Under the pieces are notes generated by a model that worked only from the letters and a program-made list of their open reading frames with translations, made no database searches and had not been told where the DNA came from. A stretch of DNA of 64,000 nt from RYN-230 sp963841695 (GTDB lineage: Bacteria > Actinomycetota > Actinomycetes > Streptosporangiales > Streptosporangiaceae), in assembly GCA_963841695.1 (NCBI GenBank), contig CAWJDQ010000006.1, forward strand, positions 248,001 to 312,000, read 5' to 3'. How positions within the stretch are numbered: the stretch's first letter is position 1; each line of letters opens with the position of its first letter. A program made the position numbers and the translations under genes. Shown here one piece after another: positions 1 through 8,880 of the stretch.

Positions 1-74
1 CCCGCCGCGGCCAGGTGGATCGCGGCCGCCAGGCCGGCCAGCCCGGCGCCGATCACCACCACGGGCCCGGTCAT
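1..74 (-). CDS. FAD-dependent desaturase/oxidoreductase, N-terminal fragment (phytoene desaturase-like)
   Basis: Only the first 24 codons lie in the window; the gene runs off the left edge. It starts with ATG at 74 and at once shows a dinucleotide-binding beta-alpha-beta fold, with VVVIGAGLAGLAAA matching the GxGxxG FAD signature. It begins one base beyond the stop of the polyprenyl synthase upstream. Prenyl synthase next to a desaturase is a common carotenoid or squalene-pathway arrangement, so a CrtI/HpnE-type desaturase is the likeliest identity. That is inference from context, because the fragment alone only shows a flavoprotein. Confidence 0.6.
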   Translation of the reverse strand, partial: MTGPVVVIGAGLAGLAAAIHLAAA

Positions 75-75
75 C

Positions 76-1222
76 TCAGCGGCCCCGCCAGGTGGCCTGG
101 CCCGCCAGCTGGAGCAGGGCGGCCCGGGCATCGTCCGGGACGTCCGCCGCCTCGTCGAGTGCGGCCCGGGCCTGCCCGGCCAGGCTGGCGATCCGCCGCT
201 CGACCGCGTCCAGGGCCCCGCAGCCCGCCAGCGCGGCGCGCACCCCGGCCAGGTCTTCCCTGGTCGCGGCCGGGTTGCCGGGGACCGTCTCGAGGGCCAG
301 CTTCTCCGCCGGGCCGGCCATCTGCCTGCCCAGCACCAGCAGCAGGGTCTGCTTGCCCTCGCGGATGTCCTCGCCGGCGGGCTTCCCGGTGGCCTCCGGG
401 TCGCCGAACACGCCGAGCACGTCGTCCCGGAGCTGGAACGCCTCCCCCAGCGGCAGGCTGTACCCGGACAGGAAGCGCTCGGCAGCGCCGCTCCGGCGAC
501 CGCGGCGCCCAGCTGCAGCGGGCGCTCCACGGTGTACTTGGCCGACTTGTAGCGGACGATCCGCTCGGCCGCGCTGATCTGCTCCGCGGCCGGCGGGCGC
601 GCACCGGCCGGCCCGGCCCCGGCGGGGATGCTCCCGCTCGGCGTGCACCAGGTCGAGATACTGCCCGCCGATCACTTCGGTCCGCAGCGTGGTGAACAGG
701 CGGAGCACGCCAGCCAGCCGGTCCGGGCGCAGCCCGGCGTCACACAAGGCGGCGTCGGCCCAGGTGAACGCCTGCAGGCCGAGGACCAGCGCGGCCGCCC
801 GGCCGAACTCCGGGCGTGGTCCCGGCCAGCCGTGCCTGCCGTCCGGGCCGGCCAGCCGCGACGTGCGCGGCGGGCTCCCAGCGCCGGACGGCCGAATCGT
901 CCATCAGGTCGTCACAGATCAGCGCGCAGGCGTGCAGGAACTCGACCGCGCAGCCCACCCGCAGGGCGGCGTCGGCGTCGGGCCCGGTGGGCGCGCCCCC
1001 GGCGGCGCGGTATCCCCAGTAGACGAACGCCGGGCGGAGCCGTTTGCCCGGGCCGCGGACCAGCCGGCCCAGCACGCCCTCGAAGGGGGCGATGTCGCCG
1101 CCCAGGAAATCCAGTTCAGCGACCCGCCGGCCGAGCATCGCGGCCAGTTCCGCCTCGATGAGCTGGGCTGGCCAGGTCACGTCGGCGGCCGCGGCGGGAA
1201 CCTCACCGACCTGCACAGTCAC
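76..1222 (-). CDS. Polyprenyl (geranylgeranyl-type) diphosphate synthase, frameshifted
   Basis: The locus encodes a class I trans-isoprenyl diphosphate synthase, which condenses isopentenyl diphosphate with allylic diphosphates. The first aspartate-rich motif is DDLMDD, preceded by the GKRLRP substrate-binding segment, and the second lies in EAFQLRDDVLGVFGD. The reading frame is broken three times: near 857, near 628, and near 490 where it returns to the second frame. Pieces such as the ERIVRYKSAKYTVERPLQLG block continue exactly in the next frame. Repaired, the protein would be about 382 residues, slightly long for the family. Three breaks could mean a pseudogene, but many other genes here carry similar single-base breaks, so sequence error is at least as likely. 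Context suggests CrtE. Confidence 0.8.
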
Positions 1223-1698
1223 GATCCGGCGATCCTCTCTGCGAGGGCTGCGGGGAATGCCATTACCGGGAGATTCGGCCCGGCCCGGCCGGGCGGTTGC
1301 ATGCGCCCGCCCGGGCCGCGCGGATTCCCGGAGGTTCTTACGGCCCTATTACCGTCGCGGCCCCGCGGGCCGCTCCGGCGCCCCCAGGGACGCCAGCGGA
1401 CCCAGGTTTTGGTGAGATAACCTCAAGCCGCCTACCTGGTATTGGCCGCTTAAAGTATCCGAGTGATTACCAAAGAACACGAGAAGGTACATGTGAGCGC
1501 ACTACCGCCGGGGTTGATGAACTTCGCCCGCATGCGCGGCCCAGGCCGCTATGGTTCAAGTGCCGGCGGGGCTGACGGTCCCCCGCTCCCCAAGCAGCCC
1601 CGCCGGCACTCGACCGCAACCCGCCCGCCGATGCCCCCGCGCTGCACCAGGCAGCGGCCTGGTGACCACGGGCCCGGCGACAGGCAGGGAAGCTGATC
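1223..1698. other. Intergenic region without a supported gene
   Basis: This 476-bp stretch separates the divergent polyprenyl synthase and aldose epimerase. The part around 1415-1490 is noticeably less GC-rich than the coding DNA and is a plausible promoter zone. A short open frame from 1463 to 1696 exists, but its second half is Pro/Arg-rich in the manner of a GC-rich non-coding frame. I see no RNA gene, repeat or clear operator. Confidence 0.5.
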
Positions 1699-2645
1699 AT
1701 GGTGGCACTCGCTGGCGCCCACGTCCCGCTGACCGGAGCGCAATACGATCTCTCCGCGGGCGACTACCAGGCCACCATCACCGAGCTCGGCGCCGGGCTC
1801 CGCCGGCTGGAACACCGCGGCCAGCCCGTCATCGTCGGGTACGAGCCGGACATGCTGCCCCCCGGCGGCGCCGGGCAGCTGCTCTGCCCCTGGCCGAACC
1901 GGGTGGACGGCGGCCACTACGCGATCGACGGCACGGAGTACCAGCTGGACCTCAGCGAGCCGGCCAACCAGAACGCGATCCACGGGCTGACCCGGTGGGC
2001 CTCCTGGGCGCCGGCCGAGTCTGCGCCGCGGCCCCGGACGAGGTCACCCTCCGGCTCATGCTGCTGGGGCACCAGGGGTACCCGTTCGCGCTGGAACTCG
2101 ACGCGTCCTACCGGCTGGATGCCGACCGCGGCCTGCAGGTCAGCATCAGCGCCCGCAACCCCGGCTCGGCCGCGGCCCCGTACGGGACCGGATCGCACCC
2201 CTACCTGACCACCGGCGCAGCCACCGTGGACGAGTGCGACCTGAGCCTCCCGGCCGGGCTGTGGCAGCCGTGCGGCGAGCGGGGCATCCCGGACGGCGCC
2301 CCGCAGGACGTGACCGGCACCGACTTCGACTTCCGCACCCCGCGCCGGATCGGGGCGGCCCAGCTGGATCACGCGCTGACCGGACTGGACCGGGACGCCA
2401 GCGGCCGGGTCTGGGCCCGGCTCAGCAGCACCGGATCCGAAGTCGCCCTGTGGGCCGGGCCGGGTTACAAGTGGCTGCAGGCGTTCACCGGTGACACGCT
2501 CGGCCCGTCGCACCGCCGGAAGGCCCTGGCCATCGAGCCGATGACCTGCCCGCCGAACGCCTTCGCCTCCGGCGTGGACCTGCTGATGCTCGAACCGGGC
2601 GACAGCGTGACCCACACCTGGGGCATCGAGGTCACCTCCGGCTAA
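1699..2645 (+). CDS. Aldose 1-epimerase family protein, frameshifted once
   Basis: A galactose-mutarotase-like protein that interconverts anomers of aldose sugars. The N-terminal half has the family-typical LLCPWPNRVDGG and NAIHGL segments. The C-terminal half carries GTGSHPYLT with the catalytic-type His, and AIEPMTCPPNAF with the Glu region of the active site. The halves lie in different frames; the shift is at about 2019 and one missing base restores APAE-VCAAAPDEV. Start ATG 1699 follows an AGGGAAG-like ribosome site. Repaired length is about 315 residues, normal for the family. The gene stands alone, so its sugar is unknown. A pseudogene is possible but sequence error is more likely. Confidence 0.85.
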
Positions 2646-2857
2646 CCCTCATCCGTCATGCCCGGCGGCCACATTTCACGCCCACGGTGCGGTTTTCCGG
2701 GGTGTTTTGTCCGGTTCGGCGCACGCTCGGCGTTAAATGTAGGGCGGGGGCGGGGGCGGGAGTCCAAGCAGCGGGAGGGGGGCGGGCGCGGGGCCCGTCA
2801 CGGCTGAGGGCGGCCCGGCGCGACCGGCACGTCGGCGCGCCCTGGGCGGGGCTTGCG

Positions 2858-3418
2858 TCAGGGAGTGGCGGGACGGGTGAGGCGGGCCAGGTCGGCGGGG
2901 GTGTCCACGTCATCGGGGCGGCCGGTGTCCGCGCACTCCACCAGCGTGACCAGATCCTGGTGCGCGCGCAGGAACGGCCGGGCACCGACGTCGCCGACGG
3001 CCAGGTCGATGACCTCGGGCCAGTGCTCGCGGGTGATCAATACCGGGTTACGGGGCCGGCCGTCGTAGGCGGCCACGGCCACCCGGGCCCCGCCGGCGTA
3101 CGCGGAGATCAGCCGGGCCACCGCCGCGGACCCGACCAGCGGCTGGTCTACCAGGGCGATCACCGCGGCCGCGCAGCCGTCGGGGACCGCCCGCAGGCCC
3201 GCGGCCAGCGACGAGCCCATGCCGCTGGCCCAGTCCGGGTTGACCACGGTCGCCGCCCCGGGCAGCGTGACCGGCGCCGCGCCGGTGACGACCAGCACCG
3301 GGCCCGCGCCCCCGCCGGCCAGCATCGCCACCCCGCGGTCGACCAGCCGGACGCCCGCCATCTCGACCAGCGCCTTCGGGCGGCCGAGCCGGGACCCCGA
3401 CCCGGCCGCCAGCAGCAC
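2858..3418 (-). CDS. MocA/MobA-like nucleotidyltransferase (molybdenum cofactor)
   Basis: A 186-residue MobA-like NTP transferase with the LLAAGSGSRLGRPKAL nucleotide-binding loop at its very N-terminus, and ALVDQPL, which corresponds to the metal-binding Asp region. The family attaches CMP or GMP to molybdopterin, or handles molybdenum cofactor for hydroxylases. It follows xdhC on the same strand, and XdhC/MocA pairs serve maturation of xanthine- or CO-dehydrogenase-type enzymes, but no hydroxylase structural genes are in the window. The only usable start is GTG 3418; the frame is open back to the xdhC stop codon, which lies in the same frame, but it contains no other start. The start therefore lacks the two or three residues usually found before the first strand. 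Confidence 0.8.
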   Translation of the reverse strand: MLLAAGSGSRLGRPKALVEMAGVRLVDRGVAMLAGGGAGPVLVVTGAAPVTLPGAATVVNPDWASGMGSSLAAGLRAVPDGCAAAVIALVDQPLVGSAAVARLISAYAGGARVAVAAYDGRPRNPVLITREHWPEVIDLAVGDVGARPFLRAHQDLVTLVECADTGRPDDVDTPADLARLTRPATP

Positions 3419-3502
3419 GCCCGCGACCTGGCCAGCCGTGACCTGGCCAGCCGCGGCGGGCTGCCCCGGGGCGGGCTGCCCCCGGGCGGGGCGGCCTCGC
3501 GC

Positions 3503-4603
3503 TCAGTGATGGATCCGCCCGGAGGTCGAGGTCAGCGGCTGGCCGGAGCCGCCCCAGCGGAGCTGGATGAGCTCGGCGGCGACGGACACCGCGGTCTCCT
3601 CGGGCGTCCGCGCCCCGAGGTCCAGGCCGATCGGGGAGCGCAGCCGGGCCAGTTCGTCCTCGGCCAGGCCGACCTCGCGGAGCCGGGCGAGCCGGTCCTC
3701 GTGCGTGCGGCGGCTGCCCATGGCGCCGATGTAGGCGGCGGGGGTGCGCAGCGCCACCTCGAGCACGGGCACGTCGAACTTGGGATCGTGGGTCAGCACG
3801 CAGATGACCGTGCGCGAGTCCACCGGGGTCCGGGCCAGGTAGCGGTGCGGCCACTCGACCACCACCTCGTCGGCGTCGGGGAAGCGCGCCGGGGTGGCGA
3901 AGATGCCCCGGGCGTCGCAGACGGTCACCTGGTAACCCAGGAACTTCCCGGCCCGGGCGACCGCCGCGGCGAAGTCGATCGCGCCGAAGACCAGCATCCG
4001 CGGCGGCGGCGCGAACGAGTGCACGAAGACGGCCAGCTCGTCACCGAGCCGCTCGCCGTCCGCGCCGTACCGCCGGACCCCGGTCAGCCCCTGGGCCAGC
4101 ATGCCGCGGGCGTCGTCGTCCACCGCGGCGTCCAGCCGCGCACCGTTGCCCAGCGTCCCGCTGGCCTGGTCGCCGGCCCAGATCACCCGCCGCGCGCCGA
4201 CGCGGCCCGGGCCCTCGATCACGCTGGCCACCGCGACGGGCTCCCCCGCGGCGATGGCCGCCGACACGTCGCCGAGTTCCGGGTACCGGTCGCGGCTGAC
4301 CGGCTCCACCAGCAGATGCAGGATGCCGCCGCAGGTCAGCCCGACCGAGAACGCGTCGTCGTCGCTGACTCCGTACGTGGCCAGCACCGGCTCGCCGGTC
4401 TGGCAGACCTCGCGGGCCACCTCGTAGACGGCGCCTTCGACGCAGCCGCCGGACACGCTGCCAGCGACCTCGCCCTCAGCGGACACGGCCATCGCGGCGC
4501 CGGGTTCCCGGGGGGCGCTGCGGAACGTGCGCACCACGGTGGCCAGGCCGAACACCTCGCCCGTGTCCCACCACTTCGTGATCGGGTCCAGGATGTCTCG
4601 CAA
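3503..4603 (-). CDS. XdhC/CoxI family protein
   Basis: This 366-residue protein matches the XdhC family, which binds molybdenum cofactor and delivers its sulfurated form to molybdenum hydroxylases. Visible features are SVSGGCVEGAVYEVA and GLTCGGILHLLVEPV in the N-terminal XdhC_CoxI domain, and the C-terminal Rossmann-type domain with LVFGAIDFAAAVARAGKFLGY and YIGAMGSRRTHEDRL. The likely start is TTG 4603, eight bases after a GAGGTG ribosome site; no upstream ATG gives a better start. It heads a two-gene unit with mocA. Full length for the family. Confidence 0.85.
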   Translation of the reverse strand: MRDILDPITKWWDTGEVFGLATVVRTFRSAPREPGAAMAVSAEGEVAGSVSGGCVEGAVYEVAREVCQTGEPVLATYGVSDDDAFSVGLTCGGILHLLVEPVSRDRYPELGDVSAAIAAGEPVAVASVIEGPGRVGARRVIWAGDQASGTLGNGARLDAAVDDDARGMLAQGLTGVRRYGADGERLGDELAVFVHSFAPPPRMLVFGAIDFAAAVARAGKFLGYQVTVCDARGIFATPARFPDADEVVVEWPHRYLARTPVDSRTVICVLTHDPKFDVPVLEVALRTPAAYIGAMGSRRTHEDRLARLREVGLAEDELARLRSPIGLDLGARTPEETAVSVAAELIQLRWGGSGQPLTSTSGRIHH

Positions 4604-4826
4604 CCGGCTTCACCTCGGACGTTGTGGTTCCACTACCGTCCCGTGCCCTGCCCGTGGCCAGGCGGGCGGCTGGGGGCCGCCACGCCGGCCTGGCCGGGAC
4701 ATGACCTCAGGGTACGTTCACGTCACCGGGCCGCGCCATGCCCGCGCCATGCCCGCACCACGGCTGCACCACGGCTGCGCCAGGCCCGGGCCAGACCGCA
4801 CCCCGGCCGGGGGCCGCCCTGGAAAG
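4604..4826. other. Intergenic region between divergent xdhC and iron transporter
   Basis: The region is GC-rich and carries no supported gene. It contains a short repetition of GCCATGCCCGC-type sequence near 4735-4760. Its right end leads into the iron box and the promoter of the transporter. Confidence 0.4.
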
Positions 4827-4845
4827 TTAGGTTAGCCTAAGCTAT
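4827..4845 (+). promoter_or_regulatory. Iron box (IdeR/DmdR1/DtxR-type operator)
   Basis: The 19 bases TTAGGTTAGCCTAAGCTAT match the actinobacterial iron-box consensus TTAGGTTAGSCTAACCTAA at about 17 of 19 positions. They lie about 80 bp before the start of the ferric-iron binding lipoprotein gene. A possible -10 hexamer (TAAGCT, 4838-4843) is inside the box. Binding of Fe-loaded IdeR would therefore block transcription of the transporter when iron is plentiful. Confidence 0.85.
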
Positions 4846-4924
4846 CGTCGGTTCCCGGTTCAGCGGCGAGCCCTGCTCCCGCGGAGCGGGACCGCCGGAG
4901 GTGACGGCGAAAGGTGACTGGCAG

Positions 4925-5986
4925 ATGGCAAGGCGATGGGGCCCGGCGCCCCGGATGACCGCAGCGGCCCTGGCCGCGGCAGGCCTGGTGGCCGCCGCGG
5001 CGACGGGCTGCTCGGCGTTGTCCGGCCCGGCGTCCGGGGGCGACGCGAGCTCCATCACCCTGTACAGCGGCCAGCATCCGCAGACCACCGACAAGCTGGT
5101 CGCCGCGTTCGAGAAGGCGACCGGGATCACGGTCAACGTGCGCAGCGACGACGAGGACGTGCTCGGCGACCAGATCGTGACCGAGGGACGCCACTCCCCC
5201 GCCGACGTCTTCTACACCGAGAATTCACCCGTGCTGGAGTCCCTGCAGGGCAAGGGCCTGCTGGCGCCGGTGCGCAGCAGCACGCTGGCCCTCACCCCGG
5301 CCAGGTTTAACTCCCCGCAGGGCGACTGGGTGGGCGTGTCCGCCCGGGTCAGCGTGCTCATCTACAACCCCAGCCTGATCAGCAAGAGCCAGCTGCCCAC
5401 CTCGGTGATGCAGCTGGCCGACCCCAAGTACCGGGGCAAGCTGGCCCTGGCCGCTGGCGAGACCGACTTCCAGCCGATCGTCACCTCGGTCCTGCGCGCG
5501 CACGGCCGGGCCGCCACCGTGAAGTGGCTCAGCGCCATCAAGGCCAACGCGGCTGGGCATATCTACCCGGACAACGAGACCATCACCAGCGACGTGAACC
5601 GCGGGACCGCCGCGCTGGGCATCATCAACCAGTACTACTGGTACCGGCTGCGGGCCGAGATCGGCGCCGGGGCCATGCACTCGAAGATCACTTATTTCGC
5701 GCCGCACGATCCGGGGTACGTCATCGACGTGTCGGGGGCCGCGGTGCTGAAGTCCAGCACCCGCCAGGCCGCCGCGCAGCGGTTCCTGGCCTTCCTGGTC
5801 AGCAGGCCCGCCCAGGAGATCATCGGCGGGCATTCACTCAGCTACGAGTACCCGATAGCCTCGGGCGTGACCACTTCGGCCGCGGAGACCCCATTCAGCC
5901 AGCTTCAGCCGAACTCGATCACGATTGCCGAGCTCGGTACCGGCTCGACGGCCATCGACCTGCTCCGCCAGGCGGGCCTGCTGTGA
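4925..5986 (+). CDS. Ferric iron ABC transporter, substrate-binding lipoprotein (FbpA-like)
   Basis: An extracytoplasmic iron-binding protein that feeds Fe(III) to the permease encoded next. The N-terminus is a lipoprotein signal: basic MARRWGPAPR, an alanine-rich core and the lipobox ATGC with the lipidated Cys near residue 29. The mature part begins with ITLYSGQHPQTTDKLVAAFEKATG, typical of periplasmic-binding family 1. It also contains INQYYWYRL, corresponding to the paired tyrosines that ligate iron in FbpA/FutA. ATG 4925 is chosen over the in-frame GTG 4901 because an AAGGTG site precedes it at good spacing. First gene of a three-gene unit under the iron box. Confidence 0.88.
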   Translation: MARRWGPAPRMTAAALAAAGLVAAAATGCSALSGPASGGDASSITLYSGQHPQTTDKLVAAFEKATGITVNVRSDDEDVLGDQIVTEGRHSPADVFYTENSPVLESLQGKGLLAPVRSSTLALTPARFNSPQGDWVGVSARVSVLIYNPSLISKSQLPTSVMQLADPKYRGKLALAAGETDFQPIVTSVLRAHGRAATVKWLSAIKANAAGHIYPDNETITSDVNRGTAALGIINQYYWYRLRAEIGAGAMHSKITYFAPHDPGYVIDVSGAAVLKSSTRQAAAQRFLAFLVSRPAQEIIGGHSLSYEYPIASGVTTSAAETPFSQLQPNSITIAELGTGSTAIDLLRQAGLL

Positions 5987-6040
5987 CACCCGGGCGCCCG
6001 GGACAGCCGGGGCTGGCCGGCCCTGGCCTGGAGGATCCCG

Positions 6041-7672
6041 ATGACGTCGTCCCCGGCGCTGGCCCGGCGCGGCCCGGGTCCGGGGGACCCTGGTGCGGAC
6101 GGGCCGGGTTTCGTTGCGGGCACCAAGGCGAGGCGGGCGCGGCGCCCGCGCGCGCTGATCGCCGCAGCCATGCTGATCGCGGCGGTTCTGGCGCTGCCCC
6201 TGATCTTCCTGCTGGTCGAGGCCAGCGGCAGCGGCGCGGGGGCGGACGCGCGGCTGATCTTCCGCCCGCTCACCGCGACGCTGCTGTGGAACACGGTCCG
6301 GCTCACCGTGGTGGTCACCGCCCTGTGCGCGGTGATCGGCACCGCGGCCGCGTGGTGCATCGAGCGCACCAACGTCCCGGGCCGGAAGATCTGGGCCGTG
6401 CTGGTGGTCGTGCCGCTGGCCATCCCCGACTTCGTGGTCAGCTTCGGCTGGGCGTCGCTGTGGTCGTGGGTCCAGGGCTTCCGCGGCGCGGTCATCGTCA
6501 TGACCCTGGCCGTGTACCCGCTGGTCTACCTGCCCGTCGCGGCCAGCCTGCGCAGCGCGGACCCGGCGCAGGAGGAGGTCGCCCGCAGCCTGGGCTCCGG
6601 GCGGGTGCGCACGTTCGCCCGGATCACCCTGGGCCAGGCCCGGGGGGCCATCCTGGGCGGCTGCCTGCTGGTGGCCATGGTGCTGCTGGCCGAGTACGGC
6701 GCGTTCGAGATCGTGGGCTACCAGACCTTCACCACCGAGATCTTCACCGAGATCAACGTGGCCTTCAGCCTGCCCGCGGCCTGCGCGCTGGCCCTCGTGC
6801 TGGTGCTGCTCAGCCTGATCGTCCTCGGGGCGGAAGGCAGGCTCCGCGGCCGGGGCCGGGTCAGCCGGTCCGGCGCGCTGGCCCAGCGGGCCTCCGCGCG
6901 CTACCGGCTGGGCCGGGCCAGGATCCCGGTGCTGGCCGGGCTGACCGCGCTGACCGGGCTGTCCCTCGGCGTCCCGGTCGGCTCCTGCCTCTACTGGATG
7001 ACCGCGGGCGGGCACCCCTCGCTCACCGGGGTGTCGATGCCGAGCGCGGCGCTCACCACCGCGCTGTACGGGCTGCTGTCCGCGGGGCTGGCCACGCTGA
7101 TGGCGCTGCCGGTGGCCCTGCTCGCGGTGCGGCACCCCGGCGGCGCCCGCCGGTTCCTGGAACGCAGCACCTACCTGGTGCTGGCCATGCCGGGCGTGGT
7201 CATCGCGCTGGCCCTGTCCTATTTCACCGAGCGCTACCTGAACGGGGTCGGCTACCAGACCGCGCCGCTGCTGATCCTGGCCTACGCGATCATGTTCTTC
7301 CCGCTCGCCCTGGTCGGGGTCAAGGCCTCGCTGGCCCGGGCCCCGGTCAGCCTGGACGAGGTGGCCCGGTCGCTCGGCCAGCCCCGGCTCACGGTGCTGC
7401 TGCGGGTCACGCTGCGGCTGACCGGCCCGGGCCTGACCGCGGCGTTCTGCCTGGTGTTCCTGTCCGTTATCACCGAGCTGACCGCCACCCTTATCCTGAT
7501 CCCGACCGGAGTCCAGACCCTGGCCTCGCAGTTCTGGGTGTACGAGACGAACCTGTCCTACGGGCAGGCTGCCCCGTTCGCCCTGGTGATGATCGCCGTG
7601 GCGGCCATCCCGAGCTGGGTGCTGGGCCGGTTCTTCGATCGCGGCGCGGCGGACCCGAGGATGATGACATGA
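6041..7672 (+). CDS. Ferric iron ABC transporter permease (FbpB-like, fused double domain)
   Basis: A 543-residue integral membrane protein with two binding-protein-dependent permease domains in one chain and roughly twelve membrane segments. Each half has an EAA-type loop facing the ATPase: EEVARSLGSGRVRTFARITLGQAR near residue 180 and DEVARSLGQPRLTVLLRVTLRLTGPG near residue 440. Such doubled permeases are typical of Fbp iron uptake systems. A GGAGG site precedes ATG 6041. Its stop overlaps the ATPase start as ATGA, indicating translational coupling. Confidence 0.88.
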   Translation: MTSSPALARRGPGPGDPGADGPGFVAGTKARRARRPRALIAAAMLIAAVLALPLIFLLVEASGSGAGADARLIFRPLTATLLWNTVRLTVVVTALCAVIGTAAAWCIERTNVPGRKIWAVLVVVPLAIPDFVVSFGWASLWSWVQGFRGAVIVMTLAVYPLVYLPVAASLRSADPAQEEVARSLGSGRVRTFARITLGQARGAILGGCLLVAMVLLAEYGAFEIVGYQTFTTEIFTEINVAFSLPAACALALVLVLLSLIVLGAEGRLRGRGRVSRSGALAQRASARYRLGRARIPVLAGLTALTGLSLGVPVGSCLYWMTAGGHPSLTGVSMPSAALTTALYGLLSAGLATLMALPVALLAVRHPGGARRFLERSTYLVLAMPGVVIALALSYFTERYLNGVGYQTAPLLILAYAIMFFPLALVGVKASLARAPVSLDEVARSLGQPRLTVLLRVTLRLTGPGLTAAFCLVFLSVITELTATLILIPTGVQTLASQFWVYETNLSYGQAAPFALVMIAVAAIPSWVLGRFFDRGAADPRMMT

Positions 7673-8814
7673 CCCAGCTGGCGATCGCCGGGCTGGACAA
7701 GCGGTTCGGCAGCCACCAGGTGCTCAGCGGGCTCGATCTCGACGTGCCCGCCGGCTCGCTGACCGCGATCCTCGGCCCGTCCGGCAGCGGCAAGACCACG
7801 CTGCTGCGGATCCTGGGCGGATTCGAGCACGCCGACGCGGGCACGGTGCGGATCGGGGCCGCGCTCGCCGACGGGCCAGGCGTGTTCCTCCCCCCGGAAC
7901 GGCGGCGGATCGGCTACGTGCCCCAGGAAGGCAGCCTGTTCCCGCACCTCACGGTGACCGCCAACGTCGCGTTCGGGCTGAGCCGGCGCAAATGGGGCCG
8001 GGAGCGGCGCCGCCAGCGCAGCGCGGACCTGCTGGAGTCGGTGGGGCTCGGCGGGCTGGGCCGGCGGTACCCGCACCAGCTCTCCGGCGGGCAGCAGCAG
8101 CGGGTCGCGCTGGCCCGGGCGCTCGCCATCGCGCCGGAGGTCGTCCTGCTCGACGAGCCGTTCGCGTCCCTGGACGCGCACCTGCGGGCCAGTGTCCGGG
8201 CTGACGTGCAGCAGCTGCTGAAGGAGTCGGGCACCACCACCGTCCTGGTCACCCACGACCAGGACGAGGCGCTGTCCACCGCGGACCGGGTGGCGGTGCT
8301 GCGGGACGGCCGCATCGCCCAGTGCGCCGCCCCGGAAGAGCTCTACTGCCGCCCGGTGGACGCGGACGTGGCCCGCTTCATCGGCGAGGCCAACCTCATC
8401 CCGGGCATTCTCAACGGTTCGTCCGTGCAGACTCTGCTCGGCCGCCTCGCCGTGACCGGCACGGACCCGGATCCGGCGGAAGGAGGGGCCGGTGTCACAC
8501 GCAACGGCGCTGAGGGGCCGGGGCACCGCCCGGCCATGGTGCTGATCCGGCCGGAGCAGGTGGAGCTGGTGCCCGGCACCGGGGCGGCTCCTGGGCTGGA
8601 GCACACCGCCGGAGCCGGCTCCGGCGGCCTGACCGGCCGGATCACCGGCTACGGCTACCACGGGCACGACGCGGTGGTGACCGTGCAGCCGGAGCAGGAC
8701 CCGCAGGCGCCCCCGCTGACCGTGCGGACGATGGGCGGCGCGGCGCTGTCCCCCGGCTCCCGGGTCACCCTCCGCGCCCGCGGCCCGGTCATCGCCTGGC
8801 CCCAGCGCGACTAA
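7669..8814 (+). CDS. Ferric iron ABC transporter ATP-binding protein (FbpC-like)
   Basis: A 381-residue ATPase energising the transporter. It has Walker A GPSGSGKTT, the signature LSGGQQQRVALARALA, Walker B VVLLDEPFASLD and the switch His in VTHDQDEAL. The C-terminal part after residue 240 is a TOBE-type domain split by a low-complexity Gly/Ala insertion, followed by GRITGYGYHGHDAVVTV. It overlaps the permease by four bases. The nearest relatives by motif are Fe(III), thiamine and polyamine importers; the iron box makes iron the best guess. Confidence 0.88.
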   Translation: MTQLAIAGLDKRFGSHQVLSGLDLDVPAGSLTAILGPSGSGKTTLLRILGGFEHADAGTVRIGAALADGPGVFLPPERRRIGYVPQEGSLFPHLTVTANVAFGLSRRKWGRERRRQRSADLLESVGLGGLGRRYPHQLSGGQQQRVALARALAIAPEVVLLDEPFASLDAHLRASVRADVQQLLKESGTTTVLVTHDQDEALSTADRVAVLRDGRIAQCAAPEELYCRPVDADVARFIGEANLIPGILNGSSVQTLLGRLAVTGTDPDPAEGGAGVTRNGAEGPGHRPAMVLIRPEQVELVPGTGAAPGLEHTAGAGSGGLTGRITGYGYHGHDAVVTVQPEQDPQAPPLTVRTMGGAALSPGSRVTLRARGPVIAWPQRD

Positions 8815-8826
8815 CGCAGCGCGCAG

Positions 8827-8874
8827 GCTGGCTCCCCCGGCCGCTGGCTCCGCCGGCCGCTGGCTCCCCCGGCG
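8827..8874. repeat. 16-bp tandem repeat, three copies
   Basis: Three head-to-tail copies of GCTGGCTCCCCCGGCC-like sequence start at 8827, 8843 and 8859, with one or two differences between copies. They fill the gap between the convergent iron transporter and hisG genes. No hairpin with a T-run is evident, so this looks like a small minisatellite rather than a terminator. Confidence 0.75.
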
Positions 8875-8880
8875 GGCTGG

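Noticed and set aside
1463..1696. A short frame (MITKEHEKVH...) in the gap before the aldose epimerase
   Set aside because: No ribosome site or family similarity, and the second half is Pro/Arg-rich as in non-coding frames.
2687..4840. A 717-codon plus-strand frame opposite xdhC and mocA
   Set aside because: It is low-complexity Gly/Arg/Pro-rich translation of the antisense strand; xdhC and mocA have clear conserved motifs.
5524..7668. A long frame running through the permease gene into the ATPase
   Set aside because: The part before 7669 is a shadow of the permease; the ATPase begins at the ATGA overlap.
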